DNA from: Thysanoteuthis rhombus
Taxonomy: Eukaryota > Mollusca > Cephalopoda > Oegopsida > Thysanoteuthidae
Assembly (NCBI GenBank): GCA_963457665.1
Contig: OY735225.1
Location: 2,958,586 to 3,022,585 of the forward strand
Direction of reading: 5' to 3'
Length of the DNA stretch: 64,000 bases
Shown here: positions 1 to 11,170 of the stretch, piece after piece
How the letters are laid out: each line of letters opens with the position of its first letter
Numbering within the stretch: the stretch's first letter is position 1
The notes under the pieces: model-generated
Databases searched by the model: none
What the model was told of the DNA's origin: nothing
The model's input: the letters and a program-made list of their open reading frames with translations, nothing else
Translations under genes and position numbers: made by a program

Positions 1-303
1 GCAAGAATTTTCATTGGATGGGAGGGGGGACAGTTGCCCGCCCACCCTTTACCCTGGCTCGTACAGGTAGCGGAAGATTCACCGCCAAGAAGTTACTAAC
101 AATTATCGTGAGGTATAATTCATAGAGATACAATTTACTGAAATCTTTAAAATTGCAAGAAGGTCATGAATTATACAGACTTTACTGGAACAAAAACATC
201 AAAAGGTTTGGTGATCGTTCGGTAGAGGGTCCATTTCGTGAAGAAAAAAAAGTGAATGGAGAATTTGGATTGATGTTTTTAAATAATGAAACCCAGATAT
301 CAT

Positions 304-315
304 AATATATATATG

Positions 316-367
<52 letters not shown>
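304..367. repeat. AT dinucleotide microsatellite
   Basis: About 64 bases of alternating A and T with one TGTATGT interruption. Confidence 0.95.
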
Positions 368-368
<1 letters not shown>

Positions 369-1221
369 CAATGCCTGAAGAAAGAACAAGACTGAAACAA
401 GGTTCGGCTTGCCTTGACCAGTCTTCGATTGTCTACTTTTTATTCTTTTGAAAAGAAAATTGAATATTTGCTCGCCATTGCTCATAACCTTGATTTAAAA
501 ATAAACATACTCGACCTGTAACTTGAATTCCAAGTCTTTCAACTTTCCAAGTTTAATCAGAATTGTTCGTGAATTAAAAATAAACTTTACCTAAAACTTA
601 TATCTTATGTTTCTCGAATCATATCTTTCTTATCTTAATAAAAGATTACGAAATTCATTTTAGAAACTTTTATTTTCATAACTTACACCTGAAACTTAAA
701 TTTTATGTATCCTAACTTTTTTTTAGCGTGAATAAAAGACAAAAGTATTTGCTTGTGCAATTTATTTAGTTTTATTTTATCATTTTATTTCAATTTGACC
801 TTCTCGGTAATTTGTATATCTAAATAGATTGTTCACATCAAATTGTTATCGGTGAATCTGCCGGATACCGACTTGTAAGCCTATGATCACTCGTACATAA
901 CTTTTCAAAAAAAAAAAAAAAAAATCAGACAATTGGATCGCTTACATTCTTTGATGTTGTCAGCTCAAAGTTTCGACTGGTCCATTCTTCAGCTTTCTTC
1001 ATGTATTTAATCAAAGAAAAAGGGTAAACCTTTTTTCTCCACGCGAAGAAATGAGCGAACGTTTTCTTATGGTGGTTTGTTATGGTGGGAAATGAACAGT
1101 GGATGTGTGGGAGGAAAGGAAGATGTGTGAAGAGAATGGGCGCCAAGTATGAACTTGGACGCAGGGATGAAACAAAGAGAAAAGAACACATACAAGTATT
1201 TTGGTTAGACAAAAGACGTAC
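368..1221. other. No feature recognised
   Basis: AT-rich sequence with a poly-A run at 908-923. I see no exon with convincing borders here. Confidence 0.5.
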
Positions 1222-1457
1222 ATTTGATACAAGGACATAAATGAAGAATGAAGAATGAAGTACATTGTAAGGATAGCAAATCCGATCGACCGTGAAAAGT
1301 GATGAGAAGAGAAGAGATAGTGAAAGGTGGGAGCTTTCTTATCGTTGATAGTACTGGCATCGGAGTTGAAGCGGAGTTGTGCGACCTGCTTGGATTCCCA
1401 TAGGGCTTGGATCGCTCCAAGGTAATACGTGGAATCTGGGTTCAGTGTGCGAGCCAT
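1222..1457 (-). CDS. Candidate first coding exon of an unrecognised gene running off the left edge
   Basis: A minus-strand frame opens with ATG at 1457 in a good context (G at +4, purine at -3), with an in-frame TAA eight codons upstream, so the start is well defined. The first ~50 residues (starting MARTLNPDSTYYLGAIQALW) have the balanced polar and hydrophobic make-up of real protein and lie in DNA that is richer in G+C than its surroundings. Composition becomes more hydrophobic after residue 50. A strong donor-like GTACGT follows 1222, which would end the exon there. No domain was recognised. Any following exons would lie at lower coordinates or outside the window. The gene assignment is inference; a chance ORF is possible. 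Confidence 0.3.
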
Positions 1458-2147
1458 ACTGCCAAGTTGTGTGCGTTAACTTCAGAGCTATTCTCTGACG
1501 CTGATAGACTCTCGACGGACAGACTATGGAAGACAGAGAACATGGAGTTTTATCTATGTGTGTTTCCCGAAGTAAAGATGTTTAGGAAAGATTATCGTGA
1601 CTATCGGATAGTAAAAAGCCTTGCCATTTCATTCACGAGAGTGAGAAGTGATACGCGTTTGTAGCACGTGGTGAAGACACGGTGGTGTAGCTGCGTAGCT
1701 GTGCGTATGTGTGATGCTTCGACATCAATGAAGTGAAATGGGCGAAGTTAGTACTGAGATAGGTCACGGTGGAAAAATGGTCAAGATCGGATCGGCCGAG
1801 AGGTCGGCGAAATGATAACGATCTTAGGGAGGAGGAAAGAGAGAGGAAGAGTGTCCGGCTTCAAAAGCTGGGGCCAGAGGCATGACCTGCTAGAGATGCT
1901 GGCGCCAATGAGCATTGGATCATGTGCGTCCAGGAGTTTTATAGGGGTCGGAGGAGGAAGTGACGTTTTCGATATTTAGCTAAAAGAAGCGTTTCGTATT
2001 TAATTCCTAACTAAAAGAATAGGGGGTGCTACACCTTTTTGCCTCTTTTGTTTGATTGAACCAAGGACTGAAGAATAGGTCAGCAGAAATGTTGTGTTGA
2101 CAATATGAATATCTTTTAAGTATTAAGGTTCCCAGTAGAAAACGGCT

Positions 2148-2150
<3 letters not shown>
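1458..2150 (-). promoter_or_regulatory. Possible 5' flank or leader of the candidate exon at 1457
   Basis: This stretch upstream of the candidate ATG is richer in G+C and CpG than most of the window, as expected of a leader or promoter. It ends at a long AG microsatellite that reads as CT on the gene strand. No TATA box or initiator could be fixed. Confidence 0.15.

Positions 2151-2216
<66 letters not shown>
2151..2216. repeat. AG dinucleotide microsatellite
   Basis: Thirty-three uninterrupted AG units. Confidence 0.97.
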
Positions 2217-2217
<1 letters not shown>

Positions 2218-4169
2218 CCATTTATCACTCACAATCTGATCAGGATCGTTAGCATTTTTGCTTATAAAATGTAAACAAACAATCGGATATACCTCCCACC
2301 TTCCCTAAGAAGAATCTCTCTGAAAGCCTACATACAAATTTTCATAGAATCATGTTAAGGAATAATGGAGTCATCTGATTTAGCCAGCGACAACTGACAG
2401 CCATAGCGAATGAGGCAAGTCAAGAAGAGGCCTAATAGTCCGAATAAAAGTTTGTATGTTCTTAATTACTCTTCTCAAAGTTGTAGACAATTTGACTGTT
2501 GCGAATTTGACCAATTCTCAAGCTAAGAGAGAAGATTGGTTCACACCCGTATGGAATCAGACTTATCTTCTCAGAAAGGTTCACTATATTCCATCATATA
2601 TAACCCGCATTTTAAAAGAAAAATTTTAGAAAATGTGCATATCAAGTAAGGAAACATGATTGTTGTACATAATTGTATGGTGTGAATAATGCACTTTTCA
2701 TTCGAAATGGTAGTTCAATCAGGGCGGTGCGGGTTATTTATGGTAGCAGGTTATACATGGTGAACTGCAGCATAAAAACGAGCTCAACTCAACTTATTTC
2801 ACGAAAATGCATCAAGTACAGATTTCCCCATCACGTGTGGAAATAGGGGGATGCAGGAGTACGGCGTATACCTAATTCTCAATTTCCCCACATTTTTTGT
2901 ATCTTCATTAGTACTGATATAGATTGAAGACATTATTATATACCTAGAACACAAAACCCAGCCTTACTGTATACATATATCGCAAAAAATATTTCCATCG
3001 TAGTATCCCGCAATCTGAAAGTAGAGGATTCCTACAAAAACTTTTCGTGAGTGGAAATAGCATGAAGCGAAGAAGTAATTCCCATTGATTTATAAGGGGT
3101 AATGTTTGAGCGTTTCCAGAACCTCAGAAAGGCGATGATGGTATTTTAGGCTGGAGTATCGGGTATTATGGTGTAGGGGGAGAGGGGGGAGAAAGAGTAG
3201 ATGCTGATTTCTGAAAGACTTGCTGCAATACAAATGCTAGACGTTTTTATTTATGTTTTTCGATTTTTTCGTAAATGTGGCATAAAGCGAACTTTAGAAG
3301 AGCAATGGATAATTGTGTGTTATAGGCTAGCAAAAATGGTTTAATATCAGCATATTTTGTGTGTACTATGACGGGCTATACTTACTTTTGAAAGAATATC
3401 AAGTATTACTCTATGCCGGTATTATGGATTGGGGGCTTATGACTGAATGTTCAAATTGTACAACCAGAGCGTCAGGATTAAATGCAGCAAGTAATGAAAA
3501 AAAAAATAACCTTAGTAAAACCAGTCATAGATTTTTTTTTCTAGATATACGGTATATCACCTTTTTCAGCCATAGCATAGTCCACACTAAACAATATCGT
3601 TGAGACCGCCTCAGTCACACTCACACACTCTGTCGAACAGAAAACAAGGGAGTAATGCAAGCAGCAAAAATAGAGGCAGGGAAAATTGAAATCGACTCAC
3701 ATCGTGGGTCGGAAAGGAAAAGGATCCGCATGGGAGAAAAAAAAAAGAAAAGAAGAGATGGTAAGAAAAAACTAAAATGGATGCAATAAGGTAGAAAGCC
3801 CCATCAAGAAAAGGGAAGAAATTAGACAGACGAATACATACCAAGATCTAACCCATTTGAGAAAAGAGAAAAAAAAATGTCGACAAAAATGACAATGGGG
3901 TGCAACAAATTCACAAACAATCAAAACACATTAATAACAGAGTTAACAAATGTGGTTTCAATGTGGTCATTTCCAGCAAACTCAAGTGCTAAAATGTATC
4001 ATACATATAAATACTTAAAGCACATTTATCAAATAAAATAACTATATACCAGGAATCAGGAAAAAACTATTAACTTTTATCATTTTATATAGGCTAAATT
4101 GGAAAAAAAACTGCCAATATAGCAACCTTGCCATTAAAGTTGTCCGTAACCCAGGGATTCACTGTGTAT
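2217..4169. other. No feature recognised
   Basis: AT-rich unique-looking sequence. The open frames in it are short, low in complexity and lack splice borders. Confidence 0.5.
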
Positions 4170-4776
4170 CATGAATTATTTAATGTACTGGATTAGAACA
4201 CTAAGATCAAAATCGAGCACACGGAACTAGAGAAAGTAGACCACAACATCTGCCGAGGACAACGTACCACGATGAAATCCTCAAGGGAAGAAGAAATCAA
4301 GCGAAGAATCATCCTAGCCAGAGCAAGCCCAACCTTCAAAAACAAGAAGATCCCATTAATCCTTAAAAGAAGGGTATACAACCAATACATCCTCTCAATA
4401 GTCACTTATGGAGCTGAAACATGGAACCTAACCAAGAGACAGATCTGCAAACTGAGAACCATGCAATGTGCACATGAAATAGCTATGCTCCACCTCACAT
4501 GGAGTGATCACAAGACAGCACATTACATCCGGGGGAAAACTGGAGACAGTGACATCATAGAATCCATTAAAAAACTCAAATGGCAAGGGACTGGCCATGT
4601 CACAAGAATTGCAGACAACTGATGGACTCACGACATGGATCCCCTGAGATCAGCTAGACAAATTCAGAAAGTACTGGCTCCACGACGCCCACGAAAGAGA
4701 AGTGTGGAGAATCCTGGGGAAGGTCTATGTCCAACGACGGACATTTAGAGAATGATGATGATGACGACGACGATGG
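4170..4776 (+). mobile_element. RTE-like LINE, 5'-truncated 3' end (dead reverse transcriptase)
   Basis: The frame at 4272-4622 encodes the C-terminal part of a non-LTR reverse transcriptase. Its landmarks are a [20 protein letters not shown] block, a DIIESIKKLKWQ block and a GHVTRIADN block. The frame ends at TGA just before the usual RWT motif, and the homologous sequence continues without a usable frame to a GATGAT/GACGAC microsatellite at 4749-4776. RTE-clade LINEs commonly end in such a microsatellite. Related pieces lie at 5425-5590, 28785-29290 and 32690-33445. The endonuclease and polymerase catalytic regions are missing, so it is inactive. Confidence 0.85.
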
Positions 4777-5424
4777 TATGTCCACATAAATGTTCATTTC
4801 ATGAAAGTGCTCGAATTACTTTTGTTAATAAGAAGAGTCTAAAGTAAACAATTGAGAGACCCTTTCAACCTTCACAATTGCACACGTAAGCGTTTCCTGA
4901 ATATTCGTAATAGACGTAAATTATTTTACATCCATGCGTCGTCCTACAAACCAACATTTGGATTTCTTTATTGATCTTCCAGGGGGGATCCTTATCTAAC
5001 AAGTTGAATCAAAATTACTTCTGGAATCTATGGCTTACTTAAAACAGTTAAGGCAGTTATTATCAAACTGTATTGTATGACGACACACCAAGAAATATAT
5101 TTGACTTATGGAGCACACCTAGTGTAAGGATGAAATGAATTAGACAAAAACAATTCAGAAGTTAGTGAAGGAAACTTTTATATCAGCTCACTGATAAACG
5201 TACCCATCCTCTGTTTTTCCTATAAAAAGATGAGATCTCAGAATTATAGTAATAAAACCACTAGATTGTTAACTTTGTAGCGGAATTGGATCACACAAAA
5301 TACCCTTACTAAACACCTTCATGGTTCGAAATACAAGTTAGCGTATTTGGAAAAAAAATTATGCGGTACACCAAGAAAATAGTTGCGGAAAACTATAGTC
5401 ACGACACACGGGTTGACAATCACT

Positions 5425-5590
5425 GGGTTATCCCCCCATGATCATATGCGAAACTGTGGCCGGCAGAAAATAAGATGGCGTAACGAACAACAAGTTAAGT
5501 AAGTATACTGGTTATGTGATGCCCATAAAGAGGTCTGACGAGGGGATATATCCAACGAAGGGCGGTGAAAAGCTGATTATGATGAGTTAC
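5425..5590 (+). mobile_element. RTE-like LINE, extreme 3' fragment
   Basis: Translated pieces resembling IPRDHMRNCGRQKIRWRNEQ, followed by a block ending in ATGATGAG, line up with the tails of the elements at 4170 and 32690. There is no open frame across the region. The match is by eye and the fragment is short. Confidence 0.5.
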
Positions 5591-5824
5591 AAAAATCCTT
5601 ATAATTCAGTTATAGAATTAGATTGGTTTGGTTTTTACTCAGTGATTGGCTATGGATAGATTCGAGACCTGTAACTAACTAATACGTTAATTTTTGATTG
5701 AAGAAAATAAATTTCTCAGAACAAACACGAACATTTCAATTGATATGGAGCATTTGTAGCTTTAAAAATATGAAAGACAAAATTGTCACATGAAGAATTA
5801 TCCATTTAACGAGAAAATGTACTA

Positions 5825-6322
5825 CAGTACCGGACCATTTATCCGGCGAGCTTGAGACCGGAAGTGATCCGGATTTCAGGATTTTCTGTATTCTTGGAAC
5901 AAAGCTAAGTATATTTGAAAAATGAAAATAAAGAACGAAATTGTATTCAACTTAAAAAAAAAAAATTCTTAAAGCAGGTTTTGTTTGATCATTACTGAAA
6001 CACTTGAAAATTCTTGAAAAGGTAGAACATAAAATATACGACGAAAAGTAAACGAAGAGAAAAAGGTGAAGAACAAAAAGACTGTTTATAACACACACAT
6101 TTTAATCTAATAATCAATAGGAATAGTTAAATCAATATTAATCCTTAAATCCACTAATCTTTACCTGAAGACACTTCTCAGCCAACCACGCCATAAAAAT
6201 TAGAACAAGAGCAATCGCTGAACTAATACGAAGATCACCACATACAGAACTAGCATTTTAAAAAATAGCCGGTTTTCTGGTAATTCTAGTCTCTTCGTAG
6301 TTGAATAAGTGGTCCAGTACTG
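5825..6322. mobile_element. MITE with CAGT-type inverted ends and TA target site
   Basis: The left end (CAGTACCGGACCATTTAT) and the right end read on the other strand (CAGTACTGGACCACTTAT) match as terminal inverted repeats. TA lies immediately outside both (5823-5824 and 6323-6324). Imperfect similarity continues inward for about 50 bases. There is no transposase frame in the 498 bases. CAGT ends with a TA duplication are typical of pogo/Tigger-type elements of the Tc1/mariner superfamily; the family assignment is inference. Confidence 0.75.
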
Positions 6323-7175
6323 TACAAGAAAAGTTTCTTGGTTGCTTTACAAAATAACTACTTTACTGATAGCTGGTAATCTCGTTTCGTAAGTTCCGAT
6401 CCTTATTTTAGCAGTATCAGCTAATTGACAATAATAATGCAATCACCGAGACCAAGGAAACACAAACGAAGAAAGTGCGTTAATTGAGAAAGAAATGTTT
6501 ACATTACCATAATCAGCAGTCTGTTACATTTTAAAGTTCTCGATTATGTTGGTAAGATCAAAACAGGAGTAATTTTCATTGAGATTTACGCTTTAAATCG
6601 ACTTTCTTTATCTAAATAATGCAGCACACTACCAGACATCTTAACTGGTTACTTATAAAACATGACATGGTTCATGTTTTCAAGCCATTTTTTCGAATTT
6701 ATGTGAAAATAAGAACCGCTAGAAAATTAAAAAATGCTACCGTAACTAATTCAAGTTATCAGAGACCATAGTAATAATTTGGATACGTTTTATTGAATAT
6801 TTATAAAATTTTGCATGTTAATTTATTTTGAAGAACAAAAAGGTAGCTAAACGTTGTTTTTGGTTTTCTTTTGAATTTTACTAAAAATTGGCATTTATTC
6901 AAATCTGAAGTCGGTAATGATTTTTTAAAATTTTATTTTCGGTTGCTTTCCATATTGTAATTAATTAGTCAGTGAGTAATGGAGTAGCAAGGTTTACTTA
7001 ATCATTACTCTTTCTAAGCGAAGTGTCAGGTTGGAACTAAAAATCTGCGAATATGAACCCGCCCTAAGCATTATTCACAGTAATAAAAATCAATACTTCA
7101 TTTCTTCATCTAATTAACCATTACCAACATCAAATTTTAAAAATGAAAAAAAAAAAAAAAAAAAATCTAAAACAG
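6323..7175. other. No feature recognised
   Basis: AT-rich sequence with a poly-A run at 7147-7165. No exon or element was identified. Confidence 0.5.
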
Positions 7176-7645
7176 GTCTGGTTAGTCACTCATTAGAAAC
7201 CGACATGTGACGAACGTCTTTTTGCAACGTCTTGTTGAGGATGATCAATTAAAAATTGGAAAAGAGGTGATCAATGAACAAGTTACTTCTCTCGCCTTCT
7301 GTTGGGCAGTGATCAGTGGAAAGAAATTCTGAATTTTCTAAAAACAAGCCTGAATGATACCAGGTACAAACTAGGGGATTAATTTAGAATTAGCTTACAT
7401 TGCAAATTGTCCCCCCCCCCATACACACACGCAAATACTAAAACCTATTTAGGGGAAAATTTAAAAGGAAAAAAAATCCATTTTTGTTGACATAATGAGG
7501 TGTAAATGTTTAGACTTTCAGTCTTGTAGCTCCATTGGTACAGCCTGTCTCCTAGCACATACATAACCAGACAGCCAAACCAACTTGAAAACTGAAGAAA
7601 CCTATTTTGACAGTTTTAGCGACAGTTTTGGATAACAGTTTCTAA
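7176..7645 (+). repeat. Interspersed repeat family A, copy 1
   Basis: This copy starts near GGTTAGTCACTCATTAGAAA, passes a GTTGGGCAGTGATCAGT block and ends near CTTGAAAACTGAAGAAACCT and GACAGTTTTGG. The same ordered blocks recur on either strand at 7868, 14541, 25197, 29695, 32259, 33720 and 41206. It has no coding capacity. It faces copy 2 as an inverted pair. Confidence 0.85.
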
Positions 7646-7867
7646 TTAATATTCTCGAGAGAGAGAGATGCTTTTTTAATTTCATATATTTCGAGTATTG
7701 TTAATTAAACTGTCTTAATTCAATGAATCAGATCCCTTGAAACTTTGATGGGTACAAGTTGAGAAGTGCAGTTCCTTACGAAAAACAAGTTAAGATGTGT
7801 GGTCCCTCTCAATAGTTGCTTATTCGGGTGTCAGATGCTTTATTAGGATAACGTCATCTAAAACTAT

Positions 7868-8262
7868 CAATATAGGTTTCTTCAGTTTTCAAGTTGGTCT
7901 GGCTGGCTATGTATGTATGTATGCATGTATCACTCATACAGGCCACATGAATGAAGTTAGAGGGCTGAAAATTTGAACATTTATTCCTTGTGTCCCTAAA
8001 AAATGTCTTTATTTATTTTTACCCCAGCCCCAGGTGTTTTTGGAAGGTTCATTTTGCAATGCAAGTTTTTGTTAAATTGGTTCCTCGTTTGTGCCGAGCT
8101 GTGTTTTTTGAAAATTCAGACTTTTTAGGGATTAAACAAAAGGTGAGAAAAATAACTTATTCATTGACCCCCCCTTTCCTATTTTTTTTTATTGATTACC
8201 CCCAACATGGCATGTAGCCAAAAGACATAGGTCACATGACAGTTTATATTGAGTAATTATTT
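7868..8262 (-). repeat. Interspersed repeat family A, copy 2
   Basis: Minus-strand copy. On the plus strand it begins at GGTTTCTTCAGTTTTCAAG and ends near CATGACAGTTTATATTGAGT. Confidence 0.85.
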
Positions 8263-8404
8263 TCTTTACGTTTTTCACTATTCTATTTACTTACTGACTC
8301 CAAGTAAGTTTCTTAATTCATAACCTAATGTTAGTTTTGTGAATAAAATGTTTTCGTTATGGAATTTAAAAATAAATCTATCCCTGCCAGCGAGAAACAG
8401 TTTA

Positions 8405-8720
8405 GAATCAAGAAAATTAACTCACCATCGCAGTAAATAATTGAACAACTGTAGTGTCAAAATTTGAAGTCTTGTAAAAAAATCCATCAAAGAATAAATA
8501 TGGTCAGAATAAATTCTATTTATGACATCACTGGCATTTTCCAGTGGAAAATATCTAAAATAGAATTTAAAAAAATATTCAGAAATATCAAGATTCTGGA
8601 GAATTATGGTAAAAAACATGCTAAAAATGGCTCCCAAACAAAGTTGATTTAGCACTTTTTAGAACAAAACAAGAAACGTGCTGAATTTGGCACAAAAAGT
8701 ACTAAATTGGCAACACTGTA
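8405..8720 (+). repeat. Two-copy dispersed repeat (family C), copy 1
   Basis: The block containing GGTCAGAATAAATTCTATTT and ATGACATCACTGGCATTTTC recurs at 15640-15795. Its downstream half, which includes TTTAGCACTTTTTAG, has weaker echoes near 25020-25150. Confidence 0.7.
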
Positions 8721-8822
8721 AATTCTCTCTTGGCTACTTTTGAAATCTAACCAATATATTCCGGGGTAACTGTGAAATTAGTGCAACAAGATCCACTATC
8801 CCACCCTCATCTCCCCAAGCAA

Positions 8823-9020
8823 TCAGTACATACATTTGAGTACCTGAAAAAAAAGGATGCCTCTGATTCCTACCTGTTTACAGTTAACAACTACTATGCC
8901 ACTTTGGTAGAAGTTTAGTTTTGTGGTCCCTAAAAAGAATTGTGGTTCCTTATTCAGAGCTAGTAGTATTGCTTTATTTTTACATCTGATACTCCAATGA
9001 CGGTGATCAGGAATAACCAT
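8823..9020. other. Unclassified sequence upstream of a LINE remnant
   Basis: Contains TCTGATACTCCAATGACGGTGATCAGG on the plus strand, partly complementary to the sequence at 9205-9240, so the two can form an imperfect inverted pair. No gene is supported. Confidence 0.3.
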
Positions 9021-9195
9021 GCCCTACCCATACTGTGATATGGCAGACATATTGGCAATGTTTTGATTATATTTTGTTGCACATTTCTTAATGGTATGTC
9101 TTGCATTGGATTGTATTAAAATAGATTTGTAATTACTGGTTGGAATTAATTTTCATTGAAGCGTCTTGAATTGTTTCAAAATAAATTAATAATTA

Positions 9196-9693
9196 TTGTT
9201 TGTAATGCGGGACCACAGTCATTGTAGTTTGGGATGTGAAAGTAAAGCAATATCACTAGCTCTGTACACAGTGAAGCCTGTTTTGTTATATGGTACAGAG
9301 GCCTGGGGGAACAACTGCCTCTGCAATCAGGAGAATCTAGATCTTTACAAACACCTACCTCAGAAGAATTCTAAAAATTTACTGGCCAGATATCAGCAAC
9401 TAGGGACTGTGGCAATATGCAAGACAGCAGTCTGCAAAGAAAGAGATCATCTGAAGATCCTGGAGATGAATTTTGGTTACACTGTGCGTAAGTCTGCATC
9501 CAGCATTACAAGATATGCCCTCTTTTGGAATCTGCAAAGAAAAAGGAAAAGAGATAGACAAGGAGACACTAGATGACAAGGCCTGGATACAGATGTTGAG
9601 AGAACTGGACATACATTATAGTTGGTGAAACTGGCCTAGGACCGATTGGTGGCCTATGTCTAAAGTGAGGTCACAGGCTTAGATAGATAGATA
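9196..9693 (+). mobile_element. LINE reverse transcriptase remnant of a second type
   Basis: The frame from 9196 to 9576 carries a VKPVLLYGTEAW block typical of the C-terminal region of non-LTR retrotransposon reverse transcriptases. It is followed by a basic KRKRDRQGDTR segment and a stop. Beyond the stop, broken frames resemble the Trp/Asp-rich tail (QDRLAWRRLV-like) of these proteins. The piece ends at a GATA microsatellite (9680-9693). Stops and frame breaks make it inactive. Confidence 0.65.
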
Positions 9694-9886
9694 GCTCTGT
9701 GGGAGGGACCACACTACTTCTGAGTGACAACACTAATTGGACTGCTTCTTTTTGAGGGTCTATGCTGGTTCTTTCCACAACATTTCATTTAGATGCAAAA
9801 ATACATTACACTTGATTTTTTACCAAAAATTTCTTTCATTTTTCTGTTACTTTTTATCATTATTCTCCAGATTGTGATTCAACAAG

Positions 9887-9998
9887 TTAAATAAACAGCA
9901 CAGATCCAAAATAAGAGAATAAACCGCTTGTGAGATTTGAACTCACATTCCAAAGAGGGGGGCTTATTCTTCATGTCCAATCCACGCTGTTTATTTAA
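9887..9998. mobile_element. Short element with perfect 13-base inverted ends and a tRNA-like T arm
   Basis: TTAAATAAACAGC at 9887-9899 is exactly inverted at 9986-9998. Inside, read on the minus strand, is GTGAGTTCAAATCTCAC, a perfect T-arm hairpin with a box-B-like loop. No good box A or acceptor stem was found, so this is not an intact tRNA gene. A tRNA-derived SINE piece inside a small inverted-repeat element would explain both signals. Confidence 0.5.
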
Positions 9999-10596
9999 TG
10001 GTTGTAGAATGAAATTCTGAATGTTATGATGAAAAGCAAAATAAATAAGATGAAAGAATGCTCGATTTAGGAAATTTAGACAAATTGAGACTTTTAATAC
10101 TAATCAGTAAACATTACAAACAAGCAACAAAAATAAGATATTTTCTTTAAATTCATGAGTTTGGACATACATGAAAAATCCTTTACAAAAAATACAATGA
10201 TTTTATTGAAAAATTACATAAAATCAATAATCTATAATAGCACTAAACAATTTAATGATATTTTGATAAATAATTTTATATTAAGTTATTAATAATTCAT
10301 TTTAATAGTTTATTTTGATGCAATAATGCAAGGGGTACAACTCTCAGTCTTTTCTGCCTATTACACCCTGGACCCCACTCGTGCAAGAGTACCAATATTT
10401 GCTAAGTTTGGCTGCTATATTGGAGTAACCAGTGAGGATCAAATTCACTACACTAGCAAATGATCTGCTAAAATAGTTTACTGGACATTGCTCTACAGCA
10501 GGTATTTATTTAGGGGACAAGTTCAGTAATGTGACTCCTAAAAAAAGTGCGACCCTTTCTATAGAGCTGGTCTCCCATGTTATGCTGAGAATGGTA

Positions 10597-10941
10597 TCAT
10601 CTGTTTGATTCTTGTTGCTGGGAATGAACATCGATGTGTTGGACACTGTCCTTTTCTATTTGCTGACTTTTTTCTGTAAAAAAGAAATCTCTCTTGAAGG
10701 CTGTAGAATGGATTAACAGAAACATTGTGGTAACAACAAAAGCAGTCCAAAGAATGAATTCAATAGTCTGAACAACTCTTGGAATCGTACACAAATTACC
10801 ATTTTTTTTTGCTCCAGTCTTAGTCACTCTTGGACAATGTGTATCACTAATGGGAGTAAAGTCTGGAGAAGATATATTTCTACAAATATTTGTGAATATT
10901 CTTAGTCCAAGATTACATGGTGAAAGGCATCTTCCATTTTT
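10597..10941 (-). CDS. Candidate last exon: thrombospondin type 1-like repeat end, membrane segment, short tail
   Basis: The frame is open for 118 codons before TGA at 10597-10599, which is long for such AT-rich DNA. With an acceptor at 10942-10943 the exon would encode 114 residues. Cysteines at residues 5, 9, 20, 36 and 51 follow C-x3-C-x10-C spacing with a GLRIFTNIC stretch, as in thrombospondin type 1 repeats. Residues 62-79 (FILWTAFVVTTMFLLIHS) form a likely membrane helix, and about 35 polar residues follow as a cytoplasmic tail. A competing acceptor at 10968-10969 opens another frame ending after 20 codons. The usual tryptophans and sixth cysteine are not in this exon. This is probably a single-pass surface protein; the gene is not identified and the link to other minus-strand exons is unproven. 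Confidence 0.45.
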   Translation of the reverse strand, partial: KNGRCLSPCNLGLRIFTNICRNISSPDFTPISDTHCPRVTKTGAKKNGNLCTIPRVVQTIEFILWTAFVVTTMFLLIHSTAFKRDFFFTEKSQQIEKDSVQHIDVHSQQQESNR

Positions 10942-11170
10942 CTGACATCGTCGTCAAATGGTTTGGCTAAAATGTAATGAAAAAAATGATGAACTAGTGT
11001 GATACATGACTTGAGACATCACACGGAAAAGTTTATCTGGGATGAGGAAAAGGTTGATAACATTTGAAAGATGTATTGTTGGTTCTTGTGTTTAATAAAA
11101 TGCAATTCTTACTTTTCCCATTTTAAAATGGCTGCCATTCCAGCTGCAGTAAAACAGATACTGATGACTA

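Noticed and set aside
182..400. Minus-strand frame with a YIYIYI run
   Set aside because: Translation of an AT microsatellite.
2007..2228. Minus-strand frame with an SLSLSL run
   Set aside because: Translation of the AG microsatellite.
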